Source of the DNA: Flagellimonas myxillae
Lineage (GTDB): Bacteria; Bacteroidota; Bacteroidia; Flavobacteriales; Flavobacteriaceae
NCBI RefSeq assembly: GCF_023502235.1
Contig: NZ_JAMFLY010000001.1
Location: 124,001 to 188,000, forward strand
Direction of reading: 5' to 3'
DNA: 64,000 nt
The notes beneath the pieces are model-generated. The model did no database searches. It saw only the letters and a list, made by a program, of their open reading frames with translations, and had not been told where the DNA came from. How positions within the stretch are numbered: the stretch's first letter is position 1; every line of letters starts with the position of its first letter. This document shows positions 19,324 to 30,346 of this stretch, in pieces. Position numbers and translations under genes: made by a program.

Positions 19324-19929
19324 ATGGCAAGATACACAGGACCAAAAACAAAGATCGCTAGAAAGTTTGGAGAAGCGATTTTCGGAGACGACAAGTCTTT
19401 TGAAAAGAAAAATTATCCTCCAGGACAACACGGTAACAACAGACGCCGTGGTAAAAAATCTGAGTACGCTATCCAGTTGATGGAGAAGCAAAAAGCCAAG
19501 TATACTTACGGTATCTTGGAAAAGCAATTTAGAAACTTGTTTACCGAAGCCAAAAGACGCGAAGGTGTAACCGGTGAAGTGTTGCTTCAATTGTGTGAAT
19601 CCCGTTTGGACAACGTGGTCTACAGAATGGGAATCTCCCCTTCACGTAGAGGTGCCAGACAGTTGGTTTCGCACAGACATATTACAGTAAATGGAAATGT
19701 AGTGAACATTCCATCATATTCCCTTAGAGCTGGTGATGTTGTTGGTGTTAGGGAAAAATCAAAATCAGTTCAATCCATCCAGGATTCTTTGTCCGCCAAC
19801 AGCAGCGTGTACGAATGGATCACCTGGAATTCTGAAAAGAAGGAAGGAACCTTTGTTGCTGTTCCAGAAAGACTTCAGATTCCTGAGAATATCAAGGAAC
19901 AACTAATCGTCGAGTTATACTCTAAATAA
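19324..19929 (+). CDS. rpsD: 30S ribosomal protein S4
   Basis: A 201-residue S4, a primary 16S binder. It has the S4 RNA-binding domain ([20 protein letters not shown], then [20 protein letters not shown], about residues 92-140). Its N-terminal region ([11 protein letters not shown]...) has no zinc-binding cysteines. It follows a strong stem-loop and precedes rpoA by 18 bases. Confidence 0.99.
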   Translation: MARYTGPKTKIARKFGEAIFGDDKSFEKKNYPPGQHGNNRRRGKKSEYAIQLMEKQKAKYTYGILEKQFRNLFTEAKRREGVTGEVLLQLCESRLDNVVYRMGISPSRRGARQLVSHRHITVNGNVVNIPSYSLRAGDVVGVREKSKSVQSIQDSLSANSSVYEWITWNSEKKEGTFVAVPERLQIPENIKEQLIVELYSK

Positions 19930-19947
19930 AATCAACATTAATCCAAT

Positions 19948-20940
19948 ATGGCATTACTAAATTTTCAGAAGCCCGATAAAGTTATAATGATCGATTCAAC
20001 AGATTTCGAAGGGAAATTTGAATTTCGCCCTTTGGAACCTGGTTATGGATTAACAGTTGGAAATGCGCTAAGAAGAGTACTTCTTTCCTCCTTGGAAGGT
20101 TTTGCTATTACTTCTGTGCGTATCGATGGAGTTGAACATGAGTTTTCTGTTATCCCTGGCGTTGTAGAAGATGTTACGGAAATGATCTTGAACCTAAAAC
20201 AGGTCCGATTCAAAAGACAGATTGATGATGTTGAGAGCGAAACTGTTTCTGTTTCCGTAAGCGGAAAAGAGCAGTTGACCGCTGGTGATTTCCAGAAATT
20301 TATTTCAGGTTACCAAGTGCTTAACCCGGATTTGGTTATCTGTAACATGGATCCAAAGGTGAGCATCAATTTGGAGGTGATCATTGAAAAAGGACGTGGT
20401 TATGTTCCCGCTGAGGAAAACAAGAAATCCAATGCTCCCTTGGGAAGTATTGCCGTTGATTCTGTTTATACTCCTGTAAAGAACGTAAAATATAGCATCG
20501 AAAACTTTAGGGTAGAGCAAAAGACCGATTACGAAAAATTGGTTTTCGAAATCATCACCGATGGTTCCATCCACCCAAAAGATGCACTGACCGAAGCTGC
20601 TAAAGTTTTGATCCATCACTTTATGTTGTTCTCTGATGAGCGTATCACCCTTGAAGCGGATGAGATCGCACAAACGGAGACCTACGATGAGGAATCCTTG
20701 CATATGCGTCAGTTGTTGAAGACCAAATTGGTAGACATGGACTTGTCCGTAAGGGCTTTGAACTGTCTTAAAGCTGCCGAGGTGGATACCTTGGGAGATT
20801 TGGTTTCCTTCAACAAAAACGATTTGATGAAGTTCAGGAACTTTGGTAAAAAGTCCTTGACCGAATTGGAAGAGTTGGTGATCAACAAAGGACTTCAGTT
20901 TGGTATGGACCTTTCCAAGTACAAATTGGACAAAGATTAA
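19948..20940 (+). CDS. rpoA: RNA polymerase alpha subunit
   Basis: A 330-residue alpha subunit. The N-terminal dimerisation domain has [20 protein letters not shown] and [20 protein letters not shown]. The C-terminal helix-hairpin domain includes [20 protein letters not shown] and [10 protein letters not shown]. Length equals that of E. coli. It lies between rpsD and rplQ as usual. Confidence 0.99.
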   Translation: MALLNFQKPDKVIMIDSTDFEGKFEFRPLEPGYGLTVGNALRRVLLSSLEGFAITSVRIDGVEHEFSVIPGVVEDVTEMILNLKQVRFKRQIDDVESETVSVSVSGKEQLTAGDFQKFISGYQVLNPDLVICNMDPKVSINLEVIIEKGRGYVPAEENKKSNAPLGSIAVDSVYTPVKNVKYSIENFRVEQKTDYEKLVFEIITDGSIHPKDALTEAAKVLIHHFMLFSDERITLEADEIAQTETYDEESLHMRQLLKTKLVDMDLSVRALNCLKAAEVDTLGDLVSFNKNDLMKFRNFGKKSLTELEELVINKGLQFGMDLSKYKLDKD

Positions 20941-20999
20941 TTAATCATATTTTGCTCTCCTGTTTTTGGGATTTGGTAGCAAGATGATAAACTAGAGAA

Positions 21000-21506
21000 A
21001 TGAGACACGGTAAAAAATTCAACCACTTAGGGAGAACAGCAGCCCACAGAAAGGCAATGTTGGCCAATATGGCTTGTTCCCTAATCGAACACAAGCGAAT
21101 CAACACCACGGTTGCAAAAGCCAAAGCGCTAAAGCAATTTGTGGAGCCTTTGATCACTAAGTCAAAAACTGAAAATAATCAGACCACCGAGAAAAGCACC
21201 CACAATAGAAGGGTGGTTTTCAGTAACCTTAGAAGCAAGCATGCAGTAGCAGAACTTTTCAGCACTGTTGCAGAAAAGGTTGGTGAAAGACCAGGAGGTT
21301 ATACCCGAATCATTAAATTGGGTAACCGACTTGGGGACAACGCTGATATGGCGATGATCGAATTGGTTGACTTCAACGAATTGTACAACGCTGGTAAACC
21401 GGCCAAGAAATCTACTAGAAGAAGTAGAAGAGGAAAAGGTAAACAAGTCGAAGCTGCGGCACCCGTAGCTGAGACTAAAACAGCAGCGGACGATTCAGAA
21501 GAATAA
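21000..21506 (+). CDS. rplQ: 50S ribosomal protein L17 with long C-terminal tail
   Basis: A 168-residue L17. The core [20 protein letters not shown] is standard. About 40 extra residues after [16 protein letters not shown] form a basic then alanine/acidic tail ([17 protein letters not shown]), about 40 residues longer than E. coli L17 and typical of the phylum. It is the last gene of the block and is followed by a terminator. Confidence 0.98.
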   Translation: MRHGKKFNHLGRTAAHRKAMLANMACSLIEHKRINTTVAKAKALKQFVEPLITKSKTENNQTTEKSTHNRRVVFSNLRSKHAVAELFSTVAEKVGERPGGYTRIIKLGNRLGDNADMAMIELVDFNELYNAGKPAKKSTRRSRRGKGKQVEAAAPVAETKTAADDSEE

Positions 21507-21535
21507 GAAGATGTTATTAACTATTGTATTAGTGG

Positions 21536-21567
21536 AAAAAGGATAAGTGAAAACTTATCCTTTTTTT
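21536..21567 (+). terminator. Intrinsic terminator of the ribosomal block
   Basis: GGATAAGT (21541-21548) pairs with ACTTATCC (21553-21560) around GAAA. It is preceded by five A and followed by seven T. It lies 30 bases after the rplQ stop. Confidence 0.92.
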
Positions 21568-21601
21568 ATGTTTTTTTGCAAACAGAAATTTTAGAACTCA
21601 C

Positions 21602-22714
21602 ATGAAATATCAGGCTAAGAAAAAGGCGCTAGTGCTATTGGCAGATGGCACGGTATTCTACGGCAAGGCCGTAGGCGACAGGGAAGGAACCGCAGTTGGC
21701 GAGGTATGTTTCAACACTGGGATGACAGGTTACCAGGAAATTTTTACCGATCCCTCGTATTACGGACAATTGATGGTGACCACCAACGCCCACATTGGGA
21801 ACTACGGGACCAATTTAGAAGAAGTGGAATCGGATTCTGTTAAAATTGCCGGACTTATTGTCAAAAATTTCAGCTATGAATACTCCAGACCAAGTGCCGA
21901 TGCCAGTCTGTTGGAATTCTTGGACAAAAACAACCTTTTTGCCATATCCGACGTAGATACCCGGGCCTTGGTAAGCTACATTCGCGATAACGGAGCCATG
22001 AACGCCTTGATCTCCACAAGGGTGGACGAGCTCGATGCCCTTAAGGAAGAACTGAAAAAAGTTCCGAGTATGGAAGGTTTGGAATTGGCTTCCAAAGTGT
22101 CTGCCAAGGAGCCGTACTATTTTGGCGAAGAAAATTCCGAAATCAAAATTTCGGCCTTGGATATCGGGATCAAAAAGAACATTTTGAGAAACTTGGCCCA
22201 AAGAGGGGCCTATGTCAAGGTTTTTCCGTACAACACCCCCTTCGAGGAGTTAAAGGCATGGAATCCGGATGGGTATTTTATCTCCAATGGTCCCGGTGAC
22301 CCAGAACCGTTGACGGACGCCATAGCAACGGCCAAGGAGATGATCAATTCGGACAAGCCGCTTTTTGGAATCTGTCTGGGGCATCAAGTGTTGGCTTTGG
22401 CCAATGGGGTGTCTACCTATAAAATGCACCATGGTCATAGGGGAATCAATCACCCAATCCTGAATTTAGTTACCGGAAAGGGCGAGATTACCTCCCAAAA
22501 CCACGGTTTTGCCATCAATAGGGAAGAAACCGAAGCCAATAAGGACTTGGAAATCACCCACCTTCACTTGAATGATAATACCGTAGCGGGTATCAAAATG
22601 AAGGACAAGGATGTTTTCTCGGTACAATACCACCCAGAGGCTAGTCCTGGACCCCATGATGCAGACTACCTGTTCGACCAATTTTTTGAAGCGATCAAAA
22701 CCAGTCGCAACTAA
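21602..22714 (+). CDS. carA: Carbamoyl phosphate synthase small (glutaminase) subunit
   Basis: A 370-residue glutamine amidotransferase subunit that delivers ammonia to CarB for arginine and pyrimidine synthesis. The N-terminal domain has ALVLLADGTVFYGKAVGDRE and FNTGMTGYQEIFTDPSYYGQ. The class I glutaminase domain has the nucleophile in FGICLGHQ and the H/E pair in VQYHPEASPGPHD. carB is not adjacent. It begins 34 bases after the terminator, so it must have its own promoter. Confidence 0.98.
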   Translation: MKYQAKKKALVLLADGTVFYGKAVGDREGTAVGEVCFNTGMTGYQEIFTDPSYYGQLMVTTNAHIGNYGTNLEEVESDSVKIAGLIVKNFSYEYSRPSADASLLEFLDKNNLFAISDVDTRALVSYIRDNGAMNALISTRVDELDALKEELKKVPSMEGLELASKVSAKEPYYFGEENSEIKISALDIGIKKNILRNLAQRGAYVKVFPYNTPFEELKAWNPDGYFISNGPGDPEPLTDAIATAKEMINSDKPLFGICLGHQVLALANGVSTYKMHHGHRGINHPILNLVTGKGEITSQNHGFAINREETEANKDLEITHLHLNDNTVAGIKMKDKDVFSVQYHPEASPGPHDADYLFDQFFEAIKTSRN

Positions 22715-22789
22715 AACGTTGTAGTTTATTTTTAGGTTATTATCAGTGTTTTATGGGTTTTAGAATGAAGCTAAAAGGGACTCCTTTTG

Positions 22790-22797
22790 TATCTTTG
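22790..22797 (+). promoter_or_regulatory. -7 promoter element for eno
   Basis: TATCTTTG matches TAnnTTTG and lies 34 bases before the eno ATG. No clear TTTG is seen 19 bases upstream, so only half of the consensus is present. Confidence 0.6.
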
Positions 22798-22825
22798 CCG
22801 AATTAATTTCAACCATAAATTTTAA

Positions 22826-24124
<1,299 letters not shown>

Positions 24125-24146
24125 TTGATGATGATTTGATAGCATT

Positions 24147-24182
24147 AAAAAGGCCTTTCCATATTGAGAAAGGCTTTTTTTT
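24147..24182 (+). terminator. Terminator of eno
   Basis: GCCTTTC (24153-24159) pairs with GAAAGGC (24168-24174), with flanking A and T runs; eight T follow. Confidence 0.88.
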
Positions 24183-24238
24183 GCTTCCAACTTAAACTTT
24201 GGCTACCTTAATTGAATAAACCGAGCAAACTTACCTAA

Positions 24239-25783
24239 ATGAAGAACTTTCTTTTTGTGGCAGCAGAAAACGATGCCTTGGCCAATTGTAAGGCCGGTGG
24301 AATGGGAGATGTGGTCAGGGATGTACCCAGGCAAATTTCCGAGCGCGGCGATAAAGTTCATGTAATTGTGCCTTCCTATAGCCGGTTGCACCAAGAGGGG
24401 CTATTTAAGGCAAATTTGAATTTCAGCTTAAGGGGACTTTCCTATACCGCAGAGTTGTACGAGGTAAAACCCAAAAAAGAGTTTCCGAATATTGTACACT
24501 ATGTATTGCACCATCCAGAGATAGAAGCGGGTGATATCGCCCATATCTATCACAACGACCCCGAGGAGCCTTTCTATACGGATGCCATCAAATATTTCAT
24601 ATTTGGTACCGCGGTGGCCGAGGCCATAAAAAAAGGTGCCTTTGGCGATTTGGATATTGTGCACCTTCACGATTGGCATGCCAGTTTGCTGCTTTTTTTG
24701 AGGGAATACCATCAGGAGTATACCAACCTAAAGGATATACGCTTTGTATACAGCATCCATAATTTGGCGATCCAAGGTATTCGTCCTTTTGATGATAATT
24801 ACTCCTCCGTTAGAAACTGGTTCCCCGATGTCATTTTTGACCACAGAATGCTGATGGACTATCGCTATCAAGATTGTATCAATCTAATGGCAGTGGGAAT
24901 CCGTTTTGCAGATGCGGTTCATACCGTTTCCCCTTCCTACAAGGAAGATGTCATGAAACCTAGTTCCCCTCCAGAATTTATTGGGGGTGAAAGTTTGGAA
25001 GAGGACTTGAGAACAGCTGACGAAGAAGGAAGATTATTCGGAATTTTGAATGGTTGTAATTACAAAAACATCAACGTAGAGGAAAAAGGTTTTATCTACA
25101 GGAATACCGTAAAGGCCTTGTTCCGGTGGTTGCAGGAAGAATCCAAAAAATACAAAGCGGACTTTTTGGCCCATACCGGGGAGAAGATTATGGAATTTGT
25201 GGATAACCGACCCAAATTTATTGTGTCTAGTGTAGCACGGCTTACGGAGCAAAAGTTTTACTTTTTTAGGAGATCTCCGGAGGCCTTCGTCGAAATTCTA
25301 AAGAAACTGGAGAAAATCGATGGCATTTTTATGTTGTTGGGAACAGGGGCTCCCGAGTACGAGGAGTTGTTCAGAAAGCTGAGTTACGAACACAAAAACT
25401 TTGTGTTCACCAACGGGCAGTCAGAAAACCTGATAGACTCCATTTACCTCGAATCTGACTTGTATTTTATGCCCAGTCTTTTTGAACCCTGTGGAATAAG
25501 CCAAATGTTGGCTATGCGGAATGGAAATCCATGTTTGGTGCACCATACTGGAGGATTAAAGGATACGGTGAAGCACATGAAGACCGGATTCAGTTTTGAT
25601 GGGGAAACTTATGATGACAAGATTAAAAATATGTTAGATAGCTTTGATCAGGCTTTGGGTGTGTATAAAAAAGATAAAGAAACATGGAAAAAAATCCAGG
25701 CTGCAGCCAAGCGGAAGCGTTTTACCTGGAAAAAATCCGTGGACAACTATTACAAAGATCTATATCAGTTTAACACTGCGTAA
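24239..25783 (+). CDS. Glycogen/starch synthase (GT5 family)
   Basis: A 514-residue GT-B glycosyltransferase. The N-terminal CKAGGMGDVVRDVP (residues 18-31) is the GT5 nucleotide-sugar loop (usually KxGGLGDV). The C-terminal half has VSSVARLTEQK and the donor-site segment PSLFEPCGISQMLAMRNGNP followed by HHTGGLKDTV. It should extend alpha-1,4-glucan from ADP- or UDP-glucose. The usual partners glgC and glgB are not adjacent. The family is clear; the donor is not. Confidence 0.9.
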   Translation: MKNFLFVAAENDALANCKAGGMGDVVRDVPRQISERGDKVHVIVPSYSRLHQEGLFKANLNFSLRGLSYTAELYEVKPKKEFPNIVHYVLHHPEIEAGDIAHIYHNDPEEPFYTDAIKYFIFGTAVAEAIKKGAFGDLDIVHLHDWHASLLLFLREYHQEYTNLKDIRFVYSIHNLAIQGIRPFDDNYSSVRNWFPDVIFDHRMLMDYRYQDCINLMAVGIRFADAVHTVSPSYKEDVMKPSSPPEFIGGESLEEDLRTADEEGRLFGILNGCNYKNINVEEKGFIYRNTVKALFRWLQEESKKYKADFLAHTGEKIMEFVDNRPKFIVSSVARLTEQKFYFFRRSPEAFVEILKKLEKIDGIFMLLGTGAPEYEELFRKLSYEHKNFVFTNGQSENLIDSIYLESDLYFMPSLFEPCGISQMLAMRNGNPCLVHHTGGLKDTVKHMKTGFSFDGETYDDKIKNMLDSFDQALGVYKKDKETWKKIQAAAKRKRFTWKKSVDNYYKDLYQFNTA

Positions 25784-25906
25784 ACTGTTTTATACTTAAC
25801 ATTTATTTGTGTTTTTGCCGGGGTAGAAAGGGGGTTCAGAAATTGTTAATGGTTCTCCTTTTTCGTAATTTCCCCCTCCTATTTTATTAATCCTTTACAA
25901 GTTAAA

Positions 25907-27193
25907 ATGTCGGACAAAGCTACACTAGAATATGCAGGCGAGAAATACGAATTCCCAGTTATAGAAGGTTCTGAGAATGAGTTGGCAATAGATATAAAAA
26001 CCCTCAGGGGAACCAGCGGGATCGTCACTATCGACCCTGGATACAAGAATACCGGTTCCTGTGAAAGTGCCATCACTTTTCTGGATGGGGAGAAAGGAAT
26101 TTTACGCTACAGAGGATATTCTATTGAAGATTTGGCCGAAAAAGCTGATTTCTTGGAGGTGGCCTACCTTTTAATTTTTGGGGAATTGCCCAATAAGGAA
26201 CAGTTGGAGACGTTCCATAACGACATCAAGGAAGAATCGCAGGTAGATGAGGAAATGAAGAAGATTTTGGATGCCTTTCCAAAGTCAGCACACCCTATGG
26301 GAGTTTTGTCCTCATTAACCAGTGCCTTGGTAGCTTTTAACCCTACATCGGTGGATGTATCCTCTGAAAAGGCCATGTACCATTCCATAGTGCGCATCCT
26401 GGCCAAATTCCCGATTTTGGTGGCTTGGACACAGCGTAAGAAAAAGGGTCTTCCCTTGGATTATGGGGACGATTCTTTGGGCTATGTGGAGAACTTCCAT
26501 AAAATGATGTTCAAAAAGCCTAGCCAAGAATATAAAAAAGATACCATCGCCATAGATGCATTGGACAAATTGTTGATTCTTCACGCGGACCATGAGCAAA
26601 ATTGCTCCACCTCCACAGTAAGAATAGTGGGGTCTTCGCATGCAGGACTGTTTGCATCCCTTTCCGCAGGAATCTCTGCGCTTTGGGGACCATTGCACGG
26701 AGGGGCTAACCAAGCTGTTTTGGAAATGCTTGAAGCAATCCAGGAAGATGGCGGCGACACCAAAAAATACATGGCCAAGGCAAAGGATAAAAACGACCCG
26801 TTCCGCTTAATGGGATTTGGACATAGGGTTTACAAAAATTTTGACCCAAGGGCCAGGATCATTAAGAAGGCGGCAGATGAGGTTTTGGGCAGTTTGGGTA
26901 TTGACGATCCAATATTGGATATTGCCAAGGGTCTGGAAAAAGAGGCCTTGGAAGATGAATACTTCGTAAAGCGAAAATTGTATCCAAACGTTGACTTCTA
27001 TTCCGGAATCATCTACCGAGCCTTGGGAATACCCACGGAAATGTTTACGGTGATGTTCGCAATGGGAAGATTACCCGGTTGGATTTCCCAATGGAGGGAA
27101 ATGCGCTTAAGGGGCGAGCCCATAGGCAGACCAAGGCAAATTTATATTGGAGAAAACCACAGGCCTTTTGTGCCAGTGGGCAAACGCAAATAG
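25907..27193 (+). CDS. gltA: Citrate synthase
   Basis: A 428-residue type II citrate synthase, condensing oxaloacetate and acetyl-CoA. The active-site segments are HADHEQNCSTSTVR, GPLHGGANQAVLEML, FGHRVYKNFDPRA (catalytic His) and NVDFYSGIIYRALGIP (catalytic Asp). An N-terminal beta-rich extension (MSDKATLEYAGEKYEFPVIE) is typical of Gram-negative NADH-sensitive forms. A terminator follows. Confidence 0.98.
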   Translation: MSDKATLEYAGEKYEFPVIEGSENELAIDIKTLRGTSGIVTIDPGYKNTGSCESAITFLDGEKGILRYRGYSIEDLAEKADFLEVAYLLIFGELPNKEQLETFHNDIKEESQVDEEMKKILDAFPKSAHPMGVLSSLTSALVAFNPTSVDVSSEKAMYHSIVRILAKFPILVAWTQRKKKGLPLDYGDDSLGYVENFHKMMFKKPSQEYKKDTIAIDALDKLLILHADHEQNCSTSTVRIVGSSHAGLFASLSAGISALWGPLHGGANQAVLEMLEAIQEDGGDTKKYMAKAKDKNDPFRLMGFGHRVYKNFDPRARIIKKAADEVLGSLGIDDPILDIAKGLEKEALEDEYFVKRKLYPNVDFYSGIIYRALGIPTEMFTVMFAMGRLPGWISQWREMRLRGEPIGRPRQIYIGENHRPFVPVGKRK

Positions 27194-27217
27194 TATAGTG
27201 TACAAATAAGTGTAGAG

Positions 27218-27246
27218 AGGCGGCCTATGGGGTCGCCTTTTTATTT
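27218..27246 (+). terminator. Terminator of gltA
   Basis: AGGCGGCC (27218-27225) pairs with GGTCGCCT (27231-27238, one G-T pair) around TATGG. A short T-rich run follows. It also lies at the 3' end of the convergent gene 27241-27708. Confidence 0.75.
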
Positions 27247-27708
27247 GGAGTTTTTTGCCAATCCTTCGGAACTTGAACTGAGGGATTTGTCCAGATGGTA
27301 ACAAATTTGCATGGCTCCTATATGGTAGTATGTATTTGCTTTTGATAAGGAATCGGTACCCAGCGCATCTTTGTACTTTTTGTATGCAGCATGCAAAAAC
27401 TGGTGCGCCTCCGTGGAATTCAGGTTGTCCACAACAGAGTCCATGGATGCACCATATTTTTTTAAGGATTGGTCCATTTGGTTAGATGCCGCAGAATCTT
27501 TGGGAGCTGTTTTGGGCTGATTGATCAGGAATCCCGATAATTCCAAGGAATCTATACAATCGGAATATTTTGTGGCCTGATCTGGCACACGCTTTCCCCG
27601 TGTCCAAAAAGTGATTGTAGGGGGAACTTTTTCGGGGAACATACCTAAGGAGGCCAGACCAAGGCTCACCATTGCTATTAAACAGATGAATAGAACACTC
27701 TTTTTCAT
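27241..27708 (-). CDS. Small secreted protein of unknown function
   Basis: A 155-residue protein from the ATG at 27706-27708. MKKSVLFICLIAMVSLGLASLGMF is a signal peptide or N-terminal anchor without a lipobox cysteine. The rest is alpha-helical and polar (SLKKYGASMDSVVDNLNSTE, AYKKYKDALGTDSLSKANTY). It has two cysteines, in KYSDCIDS and IQICYH-like (MQICYHL) segments. I recognise no family. It is convergent with gltA and shares the terminator region. Confidence 0.7.
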   Translation of the reverse strand: MKKSVLFICLIAMVSLGLASLGMFPEKVPPTITFWTRGKRVPDQATKYSDCIDSLELSGFLINQPKTAPKDSAASNQMDQSLKKYGASMDSVVDNLNSTEAHQFLHAAYKKYKDALGTDSLSKANTYYHIGAMQICYHLDKSLSSSSEGLAKNSK

Positions 27709-28002
27709 CCCGGGGGTTATTTTCTTACTTAAAGTTAGTACTATCTAGGATGATAATGGAAGGTTTTGCTAAAAAAGTCCAAATAAATTTTATCTATAAA
27801 ACTCTGTAAATCAGTTAATTGAATCAATTTAAGGACTTTTACAATTATCATTGTTAAAAGTGTTTGTCCAACTGTGTTATTTTCCAATTATTGAAAGGGA
27901 AAATCGCCAACAAAGCACTAGTTTTGTCTTAGAATTTTTGAGGAATTCCTCCCAATACGGATAGTGACGCATCCTAGTATTGGTCCTGAAAATTGAAACA
28001 AA
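27709..28002. other. Spacer between two divergent genes with one -7 element
   Basis: This 294-bp AT-rich spacer has no coding region. On the plus strand TAGTTTTG (27919-27926) matches TAnnTTTG and lies 77 bases before the start at 28003; no TTTG sits 19 bases ahead of it. I see no repeat or strong hairpin. Confidence 0.45.
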
Positions 28003-28914
28003 ATGCAACTGCACATTGAAAATGAAACAAGCCCGCTTAAAGCGGTGATATTGGGAACGGCCGAAAGCTGTGGTCCGACCCCAAAACCAGAAGAGGCATA
28101 CGATCCCAAATCCTTGGAGCATATTTTAGCGGGAACATATCCTGTTGAAGAAGATATGATCCAGGAAATGGACGCCTTCGCCAAAGTATTCAAAAAACAC
28201 GGGGTGGAAGTGTTCCGTCCCTCTGTCCTGAGGGACTGTAACCAGATTTTTTCCAGGGATATCGCCTTTGTCATCGAAGACAAGCTTTTCCACTCTAACA
28301 TCTTACCCGATCGTGAAAGGGAATTTGAGGCCATCCAACACGTTTTGGATAAGATCGATCCCAATAAGATCATTAGACCTCCAGAGGAAGTCCATATCGA
28401 GGGAGGGGATGTTATGCCTTGGAACGAATATATTTTTGTGGGTACCTATACCGGCCCTGATTATCCTGATTATATAACTGCGCGGACCAATAAGGAAGCT
28501 GTTGAGTTTTTGAGGGAACAGTTTCCAAACAAAACAGTGAAGGCTTTCGAACTCCGAAAATCCAATACCAATGCCAAGGAAAACGCACTGCACTTGGATT
28601 GCTGTTTTCAACCTGTGGGAACCGACAAGGCCATTTTGCACAAAAATGGCTTCTTGGTGGAAGATGAGTATCAATGGTTGGTGGATCACTTCGGTCAAGA
28701 AAATGTTTTTGAGATTACTAAAGATGAGATGTACCAAATGTTCAGTAATGTTTTCTCCATTTCTCCAGAGGTAGTGGTGTCCGAGAAAAACTTTACCCGT
28801 TTGAACAATTGGCTACGGGACCAGGGTTTTACCGTCGAGGAAATTCCGTATGCTGAAATTGCAAAACAGGAAGGACTGCTTAGGTGCAGCACAATGCCAT
28901 TGATTAGAGAATAG
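28003..28914 (+). CDS. DDAH-like guanidino-group hydrolase (arginine deiminase superfamily)
   Basis: A 303-residue cytoplasmic protein of the pentein (guanidino-modifying) fold. The catalytic cysteine is C295 in LLRCSTMPLIRE. Other active-site motifs are EGGDV (near residue 130), the catalytic-His region NALHLDCCF, and the substrate-binding acidic segment CNQIFSRDIAF. Members hydrolyse dimethylarginine, arginine or related guanidines, usually giving citrulline. The exact substrate cannot be set from sequence. A related enzyme, CtlX, lies 8.4 kb downstream, past a sugar-use block. Confidence 0.85.
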   Translation: MQLHIENETSPLKAVILGTAESCGPTPKPEEAYDPKSLEHILAGTYPVEEDMIQEMDAFAKVFKKHGVEVFRPSVLRDCNQIFSRDIAFVIEDKLFHSNILPDREREFEAIQHVLDKIDPNKIIRPPEEVHIEGGDVMPWNEYIFVGTYTGPDYPDYITARTNKEAVEFLREQFPNKTVKAFELRKSNTNAKENALHLDCCFQPVGTDKAILHKNGFLVEDEYQWLVDHFGQENVFEITKDEMYQMFSNVFSISPEVVVSEKNFTRLNNWLRDQGFTVEEIPYAEIAKQEGLLRCSTMPLIRE

Positions 28915-29010
28915 CCCTTCATCTAAACTAGGAACCCTTTCCTCTAACAAGCCCGATTCGTTTTGGATTAAGGATGAAGCTTAGGAGATTGTTGGTATCA
29001 GACGATTGGA

Positions 29011-30042
29011 CTAAATATAACTTTCCAAATTTTCCGTTAGTACAATATCAATGGGAAACAATCTTTTCCTGGCAACTTCGGTATTGTAAAGTAAATGCTC
29101 GGAAAGCGTATTGATGCACGCATCCCCTTGCAATTTCGGATTTTGGTTTAAAAGTATATGGATGTTGCCGGTTTGTAATTGTGCTATGTTTTTAGGAACC
29201 AGGTCATATCCAATAACCTTCATTTTTGGATGTTTGTTCAGATGTGTCGATAGCAAATGGGCTTTGGAAGTAGTAACATAAATCCCGATAAAATCCTCCA
29301 ATTGATTGGGCAAATCCTCGGCTAAATTATCCGAGGCAAAAGAAACCGTATCAATTTCCACCTTTGCATTATGCTCTTTAAAGTAGGCCTTAAACCCTTT
29401 TTCCTTGTCCTTTAAATGAATGGCGTGATCCGTATCGATACCCAGATGGGCAATAAGGATTTTACATTTGGGAAAAGGCTCCACAAGATTATCCATAAGC
29501 TGTGCGGCAAGCCTACCACTCTTATAATAATCTTGCCCTACAAAGGTCATGTAATTCAGTTCCTCAATGGGTGTATTGATCAATCCGATTGGAATACCTT
29601 TCATTTCCGTGCTGGAAAATAGAGGCTTTAACTCTTCATAATGGATGGGGGCCATTAAAACGGCGTTTGGATTCAATTCCAAGGCTAGCTCCAACATTGT
29701 GGCAAAACTTTCCTTGCTTTTGTGGTAATGGAAATACTTGAGGATGATCCCAAATTGATCCAATTTTTTACCGGCCTCTTCAATACCTTGTGCACATTGG
29801 TTCCAATAAATATCCTGTGGATTGGGGTGGGGAATTACCACGGCAATAACGAGATCCTTATGTCTTTTTAGCGAACGGGCAATCAGATTTGGCTTATAAT
29901 CCAATTCCTTGAGAACATCTTCCACCCTTTTTTTTGCCTTTGCAGATACCTTGCCTCTCTTGTTCACCACCCTATCAACAGTTCCTCGGGAAACTTGGGC
30001 AAGTTTGGCTATATCTTGTAGGGTATATTTTTTAGGGTGCAT
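29011..30042 (-). CDS. LacI-family transcriptional regulator
   Basis: A 343-residue regulator from the ATG at 30040-30042; an in-frame ATG six codons earlier is also possible. The helix-turn-helix YTLQDIAKLAQVSRGTVDRV is followed by the hinge (KPNLIARSLKRHKDL) and a periplasmic-binding-protein-like effector domain (GQDYYKSGRLAAQLM, MKVIGYDLVPKNIAQLQTG). The effector domain resembles those that sense sugars. The gene is divergent from the symporter at 30347 and is the obvious local regulator of 30347-37263. Confidence 0.92.
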   Translation of the reverse strand: MHPKKYTLQDIAKLAQVSRGTVDRVVNKRGKVSAKAKKRVEDVLKELDYKPNLIARSLKRHKDLVIAVVIPHPNPQDIYWNQCAQGIEEAGKKLDQFGIILKYFHYHKSKESFATMLELALELNPNAVLMAPIHYEELKPLFSSTEMKGIPIGLINTPIEELNYMTFVGQDYYKSGRLAAQLMDNLVEPFPKCKILIAHLGIDTDHAIHLKDKEKGFKAYFKEHNAKVEIDTVSFASDNLAEDLPNQLEDFIGIYVTTSKAHLLSTHLNKHPKMKVIGYDLVPKNIAQLQTGNIHILLNQNPKLQGDACINTLSEHLLYNTEVARKRLFPIDIVLTENLESYI

Positions 30043-30346
30043 AAACAATTTTGATTTCAAGTCTTGGATAGTGGCGGTTTGGGATGGATTGAGGGTCCAA
30101 TACTATGCAAAATTGGAGTGATATCACAATGATCAAAGTTGTAAAACAAGCCGCAATTAATAAATATTATTCAACAAAAATACATTTTCTTTATTGAATA
30201 TATAAATGTGCTCGTGAACATTTTGTAATATATTAGAATATTTTAGATTTGTTACGGTTGGTTGATTGCGATCAATATGCACATCATGGCCATTCTTGGA
30301 GTTGTTGTACACTTTTTTGGAATCCCGAAGATAAATCAGAGGCACT
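30043..30346. promoter_or_regulatory. Divergent lacI/symporter control region with candidate operator
   Basis: This AT-rich spacer contains the near-palindrome TTGATTGCGATCAA at 30262-30275 (TTGAT and ATCAA arms around TGCG), 72 bases before the symporter start. LacI-type proteins bind palindromes of about 14-20 bp, so this is the best operator candidate. TTTG lies at 30247-30250 just upstream of it, but no good TAnnTTTG follows. Assignment to the neighbouring regulator is inferred. Confidence 0.45.
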
